From Rikenellaceae bacterium (lineage in GTDB: Bacteria; Bacteroidota; Bacteroidia; Bacteroidales; Rikenellaceae): a stretch of DNA of 41,660 bases. This document shows, piece after piece, positions 7,539 through 14,868 of this stretch. The stretch spans positions 1-41,660 of the forward strand of contig SUZS01000022.1 of NCBI GenBank assembly GCA_015059785.1. Direction: 5' to 3'. Positions within the stretch are counted from its first letter, which is position 1. Every line of letters starts with the position of its first letter. The notes beneath the pieces are model-generated. The model made no database searches. It was not told the DNA's origin and saw only the letters and a program-made list of their open reading frames with translations. Made by a program: the position numbers and the translations under genes.

Positions 7539-8978
7539 ATGGCTATTAGGAACAATGTGATGATTGTGCGTCAGACGCTTCTGACAAGGTTAATTGAGAT
7601 GTGGAACGCGGGCGAGTTGGTTGAGAAGATTGACCGACTACCGTTAGAGTTAAGTCCACGAAATGCTACGCCCGTAGGTCGTTGCTGTATTCACAAGGAG
7701 AGGGCTGTAAACAAGTACAAGTCTCTGCCGCTCTTGGGCTTTGATATGAGCGACGAGACAGACGAGCTCACACCGCTGTCAGCATACGCATCAGCTGCGC
7801 TGAAGCGTGAGACACTCAAGCAGAACATTATGTGTGTTGTAGATGAGGCTTGCTCATCATGCGTGAGGACAAACTATCAGATTACCAACCTCTGTCGTGG
7901 TTGTGTTGCCCGCTCGTGCGCTGCATCTTGTCCAAAGGGTGCTATAGAGTTTGACCCAGAGACTAGTCAGGGCCGTATTCACAAGTCTATGTGTATTAGC
8001 TGTGGTAAGTGTTACGACAACTGCCCATATCACGCCATTGTACACATCCCAGTACCTTGCGAGGAGGCTTGCCCAGTAGGCGCGATTACAAAGGACGAGA
8101 ATGGCGTTGAGCATATTGACGAAACAAAGTGTATCTACTGTGGCAAGTGTGTGAACAGCTGTCCTTTTGGTGCTATCTTTGAGATTTCGCAAGTATTTGA
8201 TATTCTGCAATCTATACGCCGTGGCGAGAAGGTTGTGGCGATGGTTGCCCCAGCATTTTTAGCGCAGTACTCAGCCCCTACAGATCAGGTGTATGGAGCA
8301 ATTAAGGCTGTAGGTTTCAGTGACATTGTCGAGGTTGCGCAGGGAGCGATGATAACTACCGAGCGCGAGGCAAAGGAGCTTGCTGAGAAGATTGAGGAGG
8401 GTCAGCCATTTATGACAACATCTTGCTGTCCGTCGTACATTGAGATGGCCGAGAAGCATGTGCCTTACCTAAAGAAGTATATCTCCGACACCCGCTCGCC
8501 GATGTACTACACCGCGCAGATTGCTCGCGAGAAGTATCCAGATGCAAAGCTTGTCTTTGTAGGCCCTTGTATTGCAAAGCGCAAGGAGGCTCGCCGCGAT
8601 AATATGGTTGATTATGTGCTTACCTTTGAGGAGCTGCACGCCATATTCCTCGGTATGAAGATAGAGATAGAGCAGCAGCAACACTATTCTGTAGAGCAGA
8701 GCGCCATTCGTGCAGCGCACGGCTTTGCACAGGGTGGTGGCGTAACTACAGCCGTAAAGGAGCATATTGGCGAGGGCTTCAACTACACAACGCTGCAGAT
8801 TGCAAACCTTACGAAGAAGAATGTTGCCCTGCTCAAGGCATACGCCAAGACCAGCAAGGCTCCAGCACAGTTTATAGAGGTTATGGCCTGCGAAGGTGGC
8901 TGCATATCGGGCCCAAGCACCCACACCTCCTACGACAGTGGTAAGAAGATTTTTACAACCGAGCTTGCAAAGCGATAA
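7539..8978 (+). CDS. hydA: [FeFe] hydrogenase, group B-type, 479 aa
   Basis: Catalyses reversible proton reduction to H2, usually to dispose of electrons during fermentation. Two [4Fe-4S] ferredoxin motifs are clear: Cys152/155/158/162 and Cys198/201/204/208. A further cysteine-rich region at ~99-131 probably binds another cluster. H-cluster motifs follow: P1 TSCCPSY (294-300), P2 VGPCIAKRKE (341-350) and P3 EVMACEGGC (447-455). P2 has VGPC in place of the MPC of standard group A enzymes, and P3 has CEGGCISGP, which fits the group B lineage. No signal peptide, so cytoplasmic. Its stop overlaps the hydE start by one nucleotide, and the three maturases follow directly. The physiological partner is likely ferredoxin; no diaphorase subunits are encoded nearby, consistent with a monomeric enzyme. 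Confidence 0.93.
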   Translation: MAIRNNVMIVRQTLLTRLIEMWNAGELVEKIDRLPLELSPRNATPVGRCCIHKERAVNKYKSLPLLGFDMSDETDELTPLSAYASAALKRETLKQNIMCVVDEACSSCVRTNYQITNLCRGCVARSCAASCPKGAIEFDPETSQGRIHKSMCISCGKCYDNCPYHAIVHIPVPCEEACPVGAITKDENGVEHIDETKCIYCGKCVNSCPFGAIFEISQVFDILQSIRRGEKVVAMVAPAFLAQYSAPTDQVYGAIKAVGFSDIVEVAQGAMITTEREAKELAEKIEEGQPFMTTSCCPSYIEMAEKHVPYLKKYISDTRSPMYYTAQIAREKYPDAKLVFVGPCIAKRKEARRDNMVDYVLTFEELHAIFLGMKIEIEQQQHYSVEQSAIRAAHGFAQGGGVTTAVKEHIGEGFNYTTLQIANLTKKNVALLKAYAKTSKAPAQFIEVMACEGGCISGPSTHTSYDSGKKIFTTELAKR

Positions 8979-10000
8979 TGAAGGCTAAACTCTCCCCTAC
9001 CAACCGCGATACACTAAAGTCGCTATTATGCAGTCGGGGCGAGGAGGCTCAATATTTGAGAGATTGTGCCGCCCGAACCTCCGAGGAGCTGTTCGGGCGT
9101 GCCATTTACCTGCGAGGCCTAATTGAAACAAGCAGCTACTGTCGCAACAACTGCCTCTACTGCGGTCTTCGCCGCGACAACAGCTCTGCGGAGCGATACC
9201 GCCTAACCGAGAGTCAAATTTTAGAGTGTTGCGAGGTGGGCTACCGAGCAGGACTTCGCACATTTGTTCTTCAAGGGGGTGAGGATAGTTTTTGGAGTGA
9301 TAGCCGCCTTATACCACTTATCAAAACCATTGCCACAACATATCCCGATGCAGCGATAACCCTCTCGCTTGGAGAGCGCAGTGCAGAGTCCTATAAAGCC
9401 CTACACGATGCAGGAGCAACACGCTACCTGTTACGCCACGAGGCGGCAAACCGAACACTCTACGAGGCTATACATACGGCAGATATGTCCTACAGCAACC
9501 GCATAGAGGCGATAAAAAACCTTATGCAGATAGGCTATCAGACGGGCATGGGGATGATGATTGGCATTCCTGGGCAGAGGGATGACGACATAGTAGACGA
9601 CCTTCAGCTCATTGCCTCTCTACGCCCACAGATGGTCGGCATTGGACCATTTATTCCGCACCCTGCAACACCCTACGCCAAATATCCTGCGGGGGATATT
9701 GACAAGGTGTTAAACGCCGTTGCAATTGTTCGCCTACTGCTACCCAATGCCCTGATACCTGCCACAACGGCACTATCAACTCTCTCAGCAGAGGGGCACC
9801 AACTTGGCATCCTTGCAGGGGCAAATGTTATTATGCCCAACCTCTCGCCCACAGATGTTCGTAGCAAGTATGCCATCTACGCAGGCAAGGCCGCCACTGG
9901 CACTGAGGCTGTTGAGGGCATAAAGGCTTTGGAGGCAGAGCTTAGCGCAATCGGATATACAATAAACTACGCAAAAGGAGATTACAATGACACTATATAA
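8978..10000 (+). CDS. hydE: [FeFe] hydrogenase maturase HydE, radical SAM, 340 aa
   Basis: HydE is a radical S-adenosylmethionine enzyme needed to assemble the diiron subcluster of the H-cluster; it processes the HydG-derived organometallic precursor. The radical SAM motif CRNNCLYC is present with Cys55, 59 and 62, preceded by the GLIETSSYC signature. Length is typical. It starts in the TAATG overlap with hydA and its 3' end overlaps hydG by 14 nt, so translation of the three genes is likely coupled. Context with hydG and hydF separates it from the related biotin synthase and PylB families. I see nothing truncated or missing. Confidence 0.93.
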   Translation: MKAKLSPTNRDTLKSLLCSRGEEAQYLRDCAARTSEELFGRAIYLRGLIETSSYCRNNCLYCGLRRDNSSAERYRLTESQILECCEVGYRAGLRTFVLQGGEDSFWSDSRLIPLIKTIATTYPDAAITLSLGERSAESYKALHDAGATRYLLRHEAANRTLYEAIHTADMSYSNRIEAIKNLMQIGYQTGMGMMIGIPGQRDDDIVDDLQLIASLRPQMVGIGPFIPHPATPYAKYPAGDIDKVLNAVAIVRLLLPNALIPATTALSTLSAEGHQLGILAGANVIMPNLSPTDVRSKYAIYAGKAATGTEAVEGIKALEAELSAIGYTINYAKGDYNDTI

Positions 10001-11408
10001 CCCACATTCGGCAGTATCTGAGCAGTTTATCTCTCACGCCCGCATCCTTGAGGTGCTTGAATACGCCAAGAGCCACCGAGCCGACAAGCCTCTTATTGAG
10101 GATATCCTTACAAAGGCTACAGAGGGTCGCGGACTGACACACAGAGAGGCGGCAGTACTTATGGAGTGCAGTGACAGAGAGACGATTGAGCGCATATTTG
10201 CCATTGCTCGCGATATTAAACAGCGTATATATGGCAACCGCATAGTGATGTTTGCGCCACTATACCTCTCAAACCACTGCATAAATGGCTGTACATACTG
10301 TCCATATCACGCCACAAACCGCACTATCCCTCGCCGAAAACTTACGCAGGAGCAGATTGCAGCCGAGGTTATCGCTCTGCAAGATATGGGACACAAGCGC
10401 ATTGCCATAGAGGCGGGCGAGCACCCTACACTCGCGCCATTGGAGTATATTCTTGAGTCTATAGAGACTATTTACTCTGTTCGCCACCGCAATGGAGCTA
10501 TTCGCCGAGCAAATGTAAATATTGCCGCCACGACCGTAGAGGCCTACCGCCGACTGCACGATGCGGGCATAGGTACATACATCCTCTTTGAGGAGACCTA
10601 CAACCGCGAGGTATACAATCGCCTACACCCATCGGGGCCAAAGAGCGACTGGGCATACCACACCGAGGCTATGGACAGGGCTATGCAGGGCGGTATTGAC
10701 GATGTAGGCATAGGCGCGCTCTTCGGACTTACTGACTACCGCTATGACCTTGTGGGCCTACTTATGCACGCCGAGCATCTTGAGGCTGTATATGGCGTTG
10801 GTCCGCACACTATTAGCGTTCCCAGAATACGCCCCGCGGATGATATAGATATAAGTCAGTTTCCAAATGCGGTTACAGATGATGTTTTCAAACGCATAGT
10901 TGCCATACTGCGCATTGCGGTGCCATATACGGGTATGATTATCTCAACGCGAGAGAGTGCCCAGTCCCGCAAAGAGGTATTGGATGTAGGTGTATCGCAG
11001 ATTAGTGGCGGTTCTAAGACCACCGTGGGCGGATATGCCGAAGCTAAGCAGAGTGAGGGGTCGGAGCAGTTTGATATTTCAGACCACCGCACCCTTGACC
11101 AGATTGTCGGCTGGCTACTTGAGCTTGGGTATGTTCCGAGCTTCTGCACAGCCTGCTATCGCGAGGGCAGAACGGGCGACCGCTTTATGAGCCTTGCAAA
11201 GGCAGGAACTATAGGTAACTGCTGCGCCCCAAATGCACTGATGACTCTTATGGAGTACATTTGCGACTACGCCTCGGAGAGCACTAAGAAGTCCGCGCAA
11301 GGCATTATCAATCAAGAAATTGCAAAGATTCCTTCAGAGCGCGTAAAGCAGATAACCCTGCAGCGTATAGAACAGATTATTAACGGAGAACGCGATTTTC
11401 GCTTTTAG
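9987..11408 (+). CDS. hydG: [FeFe] hydrogenase maturase HydG, radical SAM tyrosine lyase, 473 aa
   Basis: HydG cleaves tyrosine to p-cresol and forms CO and cyanide, delivered as an Fe(CO)2(CN) synthon. The radical SAM cluster motif CINGCTYC has Cys98, 102 and 105. The C-terminal auxiliary cluster that distinguishes HydG from ThiH is visible as CTAC (Cys387, 390) with further cysteines at 412-413. The full length matches the family. The start lies 14 nt inside hydE; hydF begins 3 nt after its stop. It acts in the cytoplasm together with HydE and HydF. Confidence 0.94.
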   Translation: MTLYNPHSAVSEQFISHARILEVLEYAKSHRADKPLIEDILTKATEGRGLTHREAAVLMECSDRETIERIFAIARDIKQRIYGNRIVMFAPLYLSNHCINGCTYCPYHATNRTIPRRKLTQEQIAAEVIALQDMGHKRIAIEAGEHPTLAPLEYILESIETIYSVRHRNGAIRRANVNIAATTVEAYRRLHDAGIGTYILFEETYNREVYNRLHPSGPKSDWAYHTEAMDRAMQGGIDDVGIGALFGLTDYRYDLVGLLMHAEHLEAVYGVGPHTISVPRIRPADDIDISQFPNAVTDDVFKRIVAILRIAVPYTGMIISTRESAQSRKEVLDVGVSQISGGSKTTVGGYAEAKQSEGSEQFDISDHRTLDQIVGWLLELGYVPSFCTACYREGRTGDRFMSLAKAGTIGNCCAPNALMTLMEYICDYASESTKKSAQGIINQEIAKIPSERVKQITLQRIEQIINGERDFRF

Positions 11409-11411
11409 GCT

Positions 11412-12536
11412 ATGAAGACCCCCAATTCCGAGAGAGTACATATTGCCATCTTTGGCAACTGCAACAGCGGCAAGTCGTCGCTCATTAACGCTATTACGGG
11501 CGAGCAGACAGCTCTTGTTTCCGATATTGCGGGAACGACAACAGACACAGTCAAACGCGCTGTAGAGCTAGCGAATATTGGCGCAGCACTACTTATAGAC
11601 ACCCCAGGGCTTGACGACAATACTCCTCTTGGGTCACTTCGCACCGAGCAGAGTCGTAAAGCGCTGATGCAGACAGATATAGCCATAGTGCTACTGCCCG
11701 TAAAGGATGAGTTTTTGGCTCAAATTCACTCCCTTGAGATACCTATTATTAGAGTTACGCCTAAGGCCGATATCGCCACTGAGATTTACGAGGACTCTAT
11801 CGCTGTCAGCGCAACAACGGGCATGGGTATTGACTCCCTTATTACCGCCATAGCAGGATGTTGTGAGCAAAGTAGCCGGCTTATTACCGAGGGGGTGTGC
11901 AGTAGTGGCGATACCGTCGTGCTGGTTATGCCACAAGATAGCTCCGCACCAAAGGGGCGACTTATAAAACCTCAAGTAGAGGTTATCCGCGAATTGTTGG
12001 ACAGAGGGTGTAGCGCGATATGCTGCCAGCCAGAGAGGCTTCAAGATACACTTCTCTCGCTTACCACCCCTCCGCAAGCAGTAATTACCGACTCGTCAGC
12101 ATTTGCGGCTGTAAAACCACTTGTTCCGCAGGGTGTGCGACTAACATCTTTCTCTATACTCTTTGCAGCGTATAAGGGTGATATTGAGCTATTTAGAGAG
12201 GGTGCAAAACATCTGCTTACACTCCCTGCGACCGCAAGGATACTTATTGCCGAGGCGTGTAGCCACACTCCACAGAATGAGGATATCGGCCGCGTAAAAC
12301 TACCTCGTCTGCTGCGTAAAAAGTTAGGCGAAAGTGTTACAATAGAGACCGTTTCGGGTAGTGATTTTCCTGCAGACCTTACCCCATACGACATTGTTAT
12401 CCATTGCGGAGCTTGTATGTTTACTCGCCGATATGTTCTCTCGCGCATTGCTCAGGCAAAGGCTCAAGGCGTTGCGACGACAAACTACGGCGTGGCTATT
12501 GCGGCACTACTTGGCATTGAGACAGAAAAATATTAG
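11412..12536 (+). CDS. hydF: [FeFe] hydrogenase maturation GTPase HydF, 374 aa
   Basis: HydF is the scaffold and carrier on which the diiron subcluster is completed before transfer to apo-hydrogenase. The N-terminal GTPase domain shows the P-loop GNCNSGKS (15-22), GTTTD and DTPG (63-66). The C-terminal cluster domain shows the family signature CSH ... HCGAC, ligands for its [4Fe-4S] cluster. An internal dimerisation region lies between. Length is close to normal. A threonine-aldolase family gene starts 7 nt after the stop, so it belongs to the same transcript. Confidence 0.94.
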   Translation: MKTPNSERVHIAIFGNCNSGKSSLINAITGEQTALVSDIAGTTTDTVKRAVELANIGAALLIDTPGLDDNTPLGSLRTEQSRKALMQTDIAIVLLPVKDEFLAQIHSLEIPIIRVTPKADIATEIYEDSIAVSATTGMGIDSLITAIAGCCEQSSRLITEGVCSSGDTVVLVMPQDSSAPKGRLIKPQVEVIRELLDRGCSAICCQPERLQDTLLSLTTPPQAVITDSSAFAAVKPLVPQGVRLTSFSILFAAYKGDIELFREGAKHLLTLPATARILIAEACSHTPQNEDIGRVKLPRLLRKKLGESVTIETVSGSDFPADLTPYDIVIHCGACMFTRRYVLSRIAQAKAQGVATTNYGVAIAALLGIETEKY

Positions 12537-12543
12537 TACAACT

Positions 12544-13572
12544 ATGATATACTTTGATTCAGACTACACAGCAGGTGCTCATCCAGAAGTACTTGAGGCT
12601 CTGTGCGTTACAAATGGCGAACATACCATAGGCTACGGCTGTGACAGCTACAGCGAAAATGCCAAAAACCTTATCCGTAAAGCCTGCGGACTTACAGATG
12701 CAAGGGTCTATCTACTTGTCGGTGGCACGCAGACAAATGCGACAGTTATTGACGGAGTGCTTGCCCGCCACGAGGGTGTGCTTGCAGCTCAGAGCGGACA
12801 TATTGCCGTTCACGAGTCGGGAGCTATAGAGGCTTGCGGGCATAAGGTGCTCACCCTACCCCACTATCAGGGCAAAGTCAAGGTAACGGATGTAGGCGCG
12901 TTTATAGATGAGTTCTACCGCGATGAGACCTATGAGCACATGGTCGCTCCAGGTATGTTATATATCTCATTTCCAACAGAGTATGGCACCATTTACACGC
13001 TCAAAGAGCTTGAAGATTTGAGCGAAGTGTGCCATAAGGCGGATATACCTTTATATATAGACGGTGCGCGATTGGCATACGGTTTAGCGGCTACAGAGGG
13101 CGATGTCACGCTGCAAGATATTGCCCGCCTGGCAGATATATTCTACATCGGCGGCACAAAGGTCGGTGCGCTGTTTGGCGAGGCTGTGGTAGTGACAAAT
13201 CCAAATTTGCTGCACCACTTTACGCCACTCATTAAACAGCACGGCGCGCTGATGGCAAAGGGACGACTTCTCGGAGTTCAGTTTGAGGCTCTTTTTAGAG
13301 ATGGTCTATACTTTGAGATTGGACAGAAGGCTGTTAGACAGGCTCTTGCAATAAAAAAGGCCTTTGTCTCAAGAGGTTATACGGCCGTTGTAGACTCGCC
13401 AACAAATCAACAGTTCTTCCTGCTACCAAACACCCTTATTGACCACTTGAGGAGTAACAACATTAGCTTTGAGACTTGGGGAACACGCGGAGAAGAGCAG
13501 ACCACAGTGCGCTTTGTCACTGGCTGGGCAACGACAGAGAGCGACATAGATGCTCTTGTGGCGTTGCTTTAG
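12544..13572 (+). CDS. PLP-dependent threonine aldolase family enzyme, 342 aa
   Basis: A fold-type I PLP enzyme of the beta-eliminating lyase/threonine aldolase family, which splits L-threonine or L-allo-threonine to glycine and acetaldehyde. The cofactor Asp in YIDGAR (Asp173) and the Schiff-base lysine in FYIGGTK (Lys206) are present, as is the N-terminal FDSDYTAGAHPEVLEAL region. A longer upstream frame exists, but ATG 12544 gives the family start and lies 7 nt after hydF. Being last in the hydA-E-G-F operon is notable: one-carbon and nitrogen atoms of the H-cluster dithiomethylamine bridge are supplied from serine/glycine metabolism, so a link to maturation is possible but unproven. The stop overlaps the convergent metallopeptidase gene by 4 nt. 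Confidence 0.9.
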   Translation: MIYFDSDYTAGAHPEVLEALCVTNGEHTIGYGCDSYSENAKNLIRKACGLTDARVYLLVGGTQTNATVIDGVLARHEGVLAAQSGHIAVHESGAIEACGHKVLTLPHYQGKVKVTDVGAFIDEFYRDETYEHMVAPGMLYISFPTEYGTIYTLKELEDLSEVCHKADIPLYIDGARLAYGLAATEGDVTLQDIARLADIFYIGGTKVGALFGEAVVVTNPNLLHHFTPLIKQHGALMAKGRLLGVQFEALFRDGLYFEIGQKAVRQALAIKKAFVSRGYTAVVDSPTNQQFFLLPNTLIDHLRSNNISFETWGTRGEEQTTVRFVTGWATTESDIDALVALL

Positions 13573-14582
13573 AGCAGCTCTACCCTATTGTTAGCCCCAA
13601 TAGAGTTTTTATCTACCTCTACGACCCTCTGCCCGCCATAGTGCCCAAGAGTGTCGTAGAATTTTTTGTCATGAAATTTACACAGCGAGTGCACAAGTTC
13701 GTGAAGAATTACCGCATCAACAAACTCTGGAGTACACTTCATAAGATAGTACGATAGGCTCACTACGCCCGAACGATAGTGATAGTAGCCCCACGACTTT
13801 GCGACAACCTTACATTTTGAATAGCGCAAGCCAGTCTTGGCAGCCAGTGCTGCAATGCGCTGCGGTAGATACTCCTCGGCAGCTCGCTTGAGTAGGTTTA
13901 TACCATACTTGATAATATACTCACGCACGCAAGGGTTGTCAAAGTTGATATTTGCAGGCGTTATTATAGTGTAGAGAGTTCCAGAGCGCCTAAAACTATA
14001 CTTACTACCCACGCCACGCTCTATGCCGAGCTTAAAGAGCGGAAAGTTAATCTCAAAATTCTCATCTATACGCCCGTAGTCAGCATCCTGCCTGCGCCAG
14101 TCGGCATTTACAAGGGCACGACAGATGTGCGCCACTGCCAAATCATACGGCTCGCTATAGTGCTGATTTACATAAGTATAGCCCCCACAAAATCGCACTT
14201 GCGCATAGTCTGATTCTTTGGATAGATGCACACGAATCTCTCCAAACTCGCTGTCTGTGAAGACAACACTCTCTGGACTCGGAGTCTGGCTGTCTCCTAT
14301 CTGTTCGCGTATCCGCTCTATATCGCGTCTCGCCCACTCAGACCAACGCCCAGAGTCACGATACCAACGAAGAGCCTGAAAATAGTCCTGACCAACACCA
14401 AGACCATGGCTGTAACAATACCCAAGATAGTAGCAGGCATCTAAATTGTAATCCGTAGCCGCACGACGAAACAGCGTTACCGCCTCGTCGTACCGCCCAG
14501 CGCGAAACAGCTCCTTAGCCTGTTGGCACTGTTGTTGCCTCAGTTGCTCACTGTAGTATCCCTCTCCAAGATTGTAAAACAT
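13569..14582 (-). CDS. Sel1-like repeat plus YgjP/SprT-like metallopeptidase domain protein, 337 aa
   Basis: The N-terminal ~90 residues look like a TPR/Sel1-type helical repeat (AKELFRAGRYDEAVTLFRRA, then ACYYLGYCYSHGLGVGQDY). The C-terminus carries HELVHSLCKFH (HExxH at 294-298, third His at 304), the arrangement of the YgjP-like/SprT-like zinc metallopeptidase group. The middle (residues ~105-200) is unassigned. There is no signal peptide. I start it at ATG 14582 because the promoter -7 box (14590-14597) lies just upstream and the longer frame would cross it. It converges on the threonine aldolase gene with a 4-nt overlap. Whether it is a protease or binds protein or DNA substrates like SprT cannot be told. 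Confidence 0.8.
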   Translation of the reverse strand: MFYNLGEGYYSEQLRQQQCQQAKELFRAGRYDEAVTLFRRAATDYNLDACYYLGYCYSHGLGVGQDYFQALRWYRDSGRWSEWARRDIERIREQIGDSQTPSPESVVFTDSEFGEIRVHLSKESDYAQVRFCGGYTYVNQHYSEPYDLAVAHICRALVNADWRRQDADYGRIDENFEINFPLFKLGIERGVGSKYSFRRSGTLYTIITPANINFDNPCVREYIIKYGINLLKRAAEEYLPQRIAALAAKTGLRYSKCKVVAKSWGYYHYRSGVVSLSYYLMKCTPEFVDAVILHELVHSLCKFHDKKFYDTLGHYGGQRVVEVDKNSIGANNRVELL

Positions 14583-14589
14583 AGCACTA

Positions 14590-14622
14590 CAAAGATAAAA
14601 AAAAAGAGAAAATGTTTGCAAA
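14590..14622 (-). promoter_or_regulatory. Promoter of the Sel1/YgjP-like gene
   Basis: Minus-strand TTTG (14619-14622), 21-nt spacer, TATCTTTG (14590-14597). The predicted start falls almost at the ATG, so the mRNA may be nearly leaderless. Its -33 box is one half of the palindrome TTTGCAAA (14615-14622); the other half is the -33 box of the divergent lipoprotein gene. Confidence 0.6.
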
Positions 14623-14646
14623 TATAAATCTTTTTGTCTACTTTTG
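14615..14646 (+). promoter_or_regulatory. Promoter of lipoprotein unit 2
   Basis: TTTG (14615-14618), 20-nt spacer, TACTTTTG (14639-14646). The predicted start near 14652 gives a leader of about 217 nt, long for this window. It shares the TTTGCAAA palindrome with the divergent promoter. Confidence 0.7.
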
Positions 14647-14667
14647 TGATTGGAATAGATTCTGAAT

Positions 14668-14751
14668 ATGAGTACATTGCATATATATTCAATCAGCATA
14701 TTCCCTCTCCGAACCATCGGGGGGGGGATTTTTGTATCTCTAAATCAGTAA
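14668..14751 (+). CDS. Upstream ORF / leader peptide, 27 aa (unit 2)
   Basis: A 27-codon frame begins about 16 nt after the predicted transcription start. Its core reads IFPLR-TI-GGGIFVS. The Gly triplet is encoded by nine consecutive G (14719-14727). The same core occurs in an equally long frame at 18182-18265 in front of the paralogue. There IFPLR and GGGIFVS are identical, with one residue fewer between them and a compensating extra residue elsewhere. The 3-nt difference keeps the frame, which supports translation. No known leader peptide comes to mind. The frame overlaps a terminator-like hairpin. Confidence 0.6.
   Translation: MSTLHIYSISIFPLRTIGGGIFVSLNQ
14701..14733 (+). promoter_or_regulatory. 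Terminator-like attenuator hairpin with G9 tract (unit 2 leader)
   Basis: CCCTCTCCG (14703-14711) can pair with CGGGGGGGG (14718-14726), using two U.G pairs, around the loop AACCAT. Five T follow after one A (14729-14733). This is the form of an intrinsic terminator placed about 140 nt before the lipoprotein start and inside the leader ORF. The stem and tail are identical in the other unit while the loop differs. Confidence 0.6.
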
Positions 14752-14777
14752 GTTACGACATTTTTGAAAATTCTTTA

Positions 14778-14799
14778 GGCGACAAGGGTTCTTGCCGCC
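14778..14799 (+). promoter_or_regulatory. Second leader hairpin (unit 2)
   Basis: GGCGACAAG (14778-14786), loop GGTT, CTTGCCGCC (14791-14799): eight of nine positions pair, with one A/C mismatch. The equivalent hairpin at 18292-18313 keeps the fold with a C-G to U-A change. Both are followed by CCGCC(C/T)AAACT and a TTTGTAT stretch. Confidence 0.55.
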
Positions 14800-14868
14800 C
14801 AAACTATTTTGTATCTATATATTCACTTAATTCACTAAATTTATTTATTAACTAAATTAACAAACATT

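Noticed and set aside
12361..12543. Longer start for the threonine aldolase within hydF
   Set aside because: It would overlap hydF by 176 nt and add 61 residues outside the family; ATG 12544 gives the normal N-terminus.
14647..14868. Invertible promoter of the Bacteroides type in the lipoprotein leaders
   Set aside because: No flanking inverted repeats surround the promoters, and no recombinase gene lies nearby.
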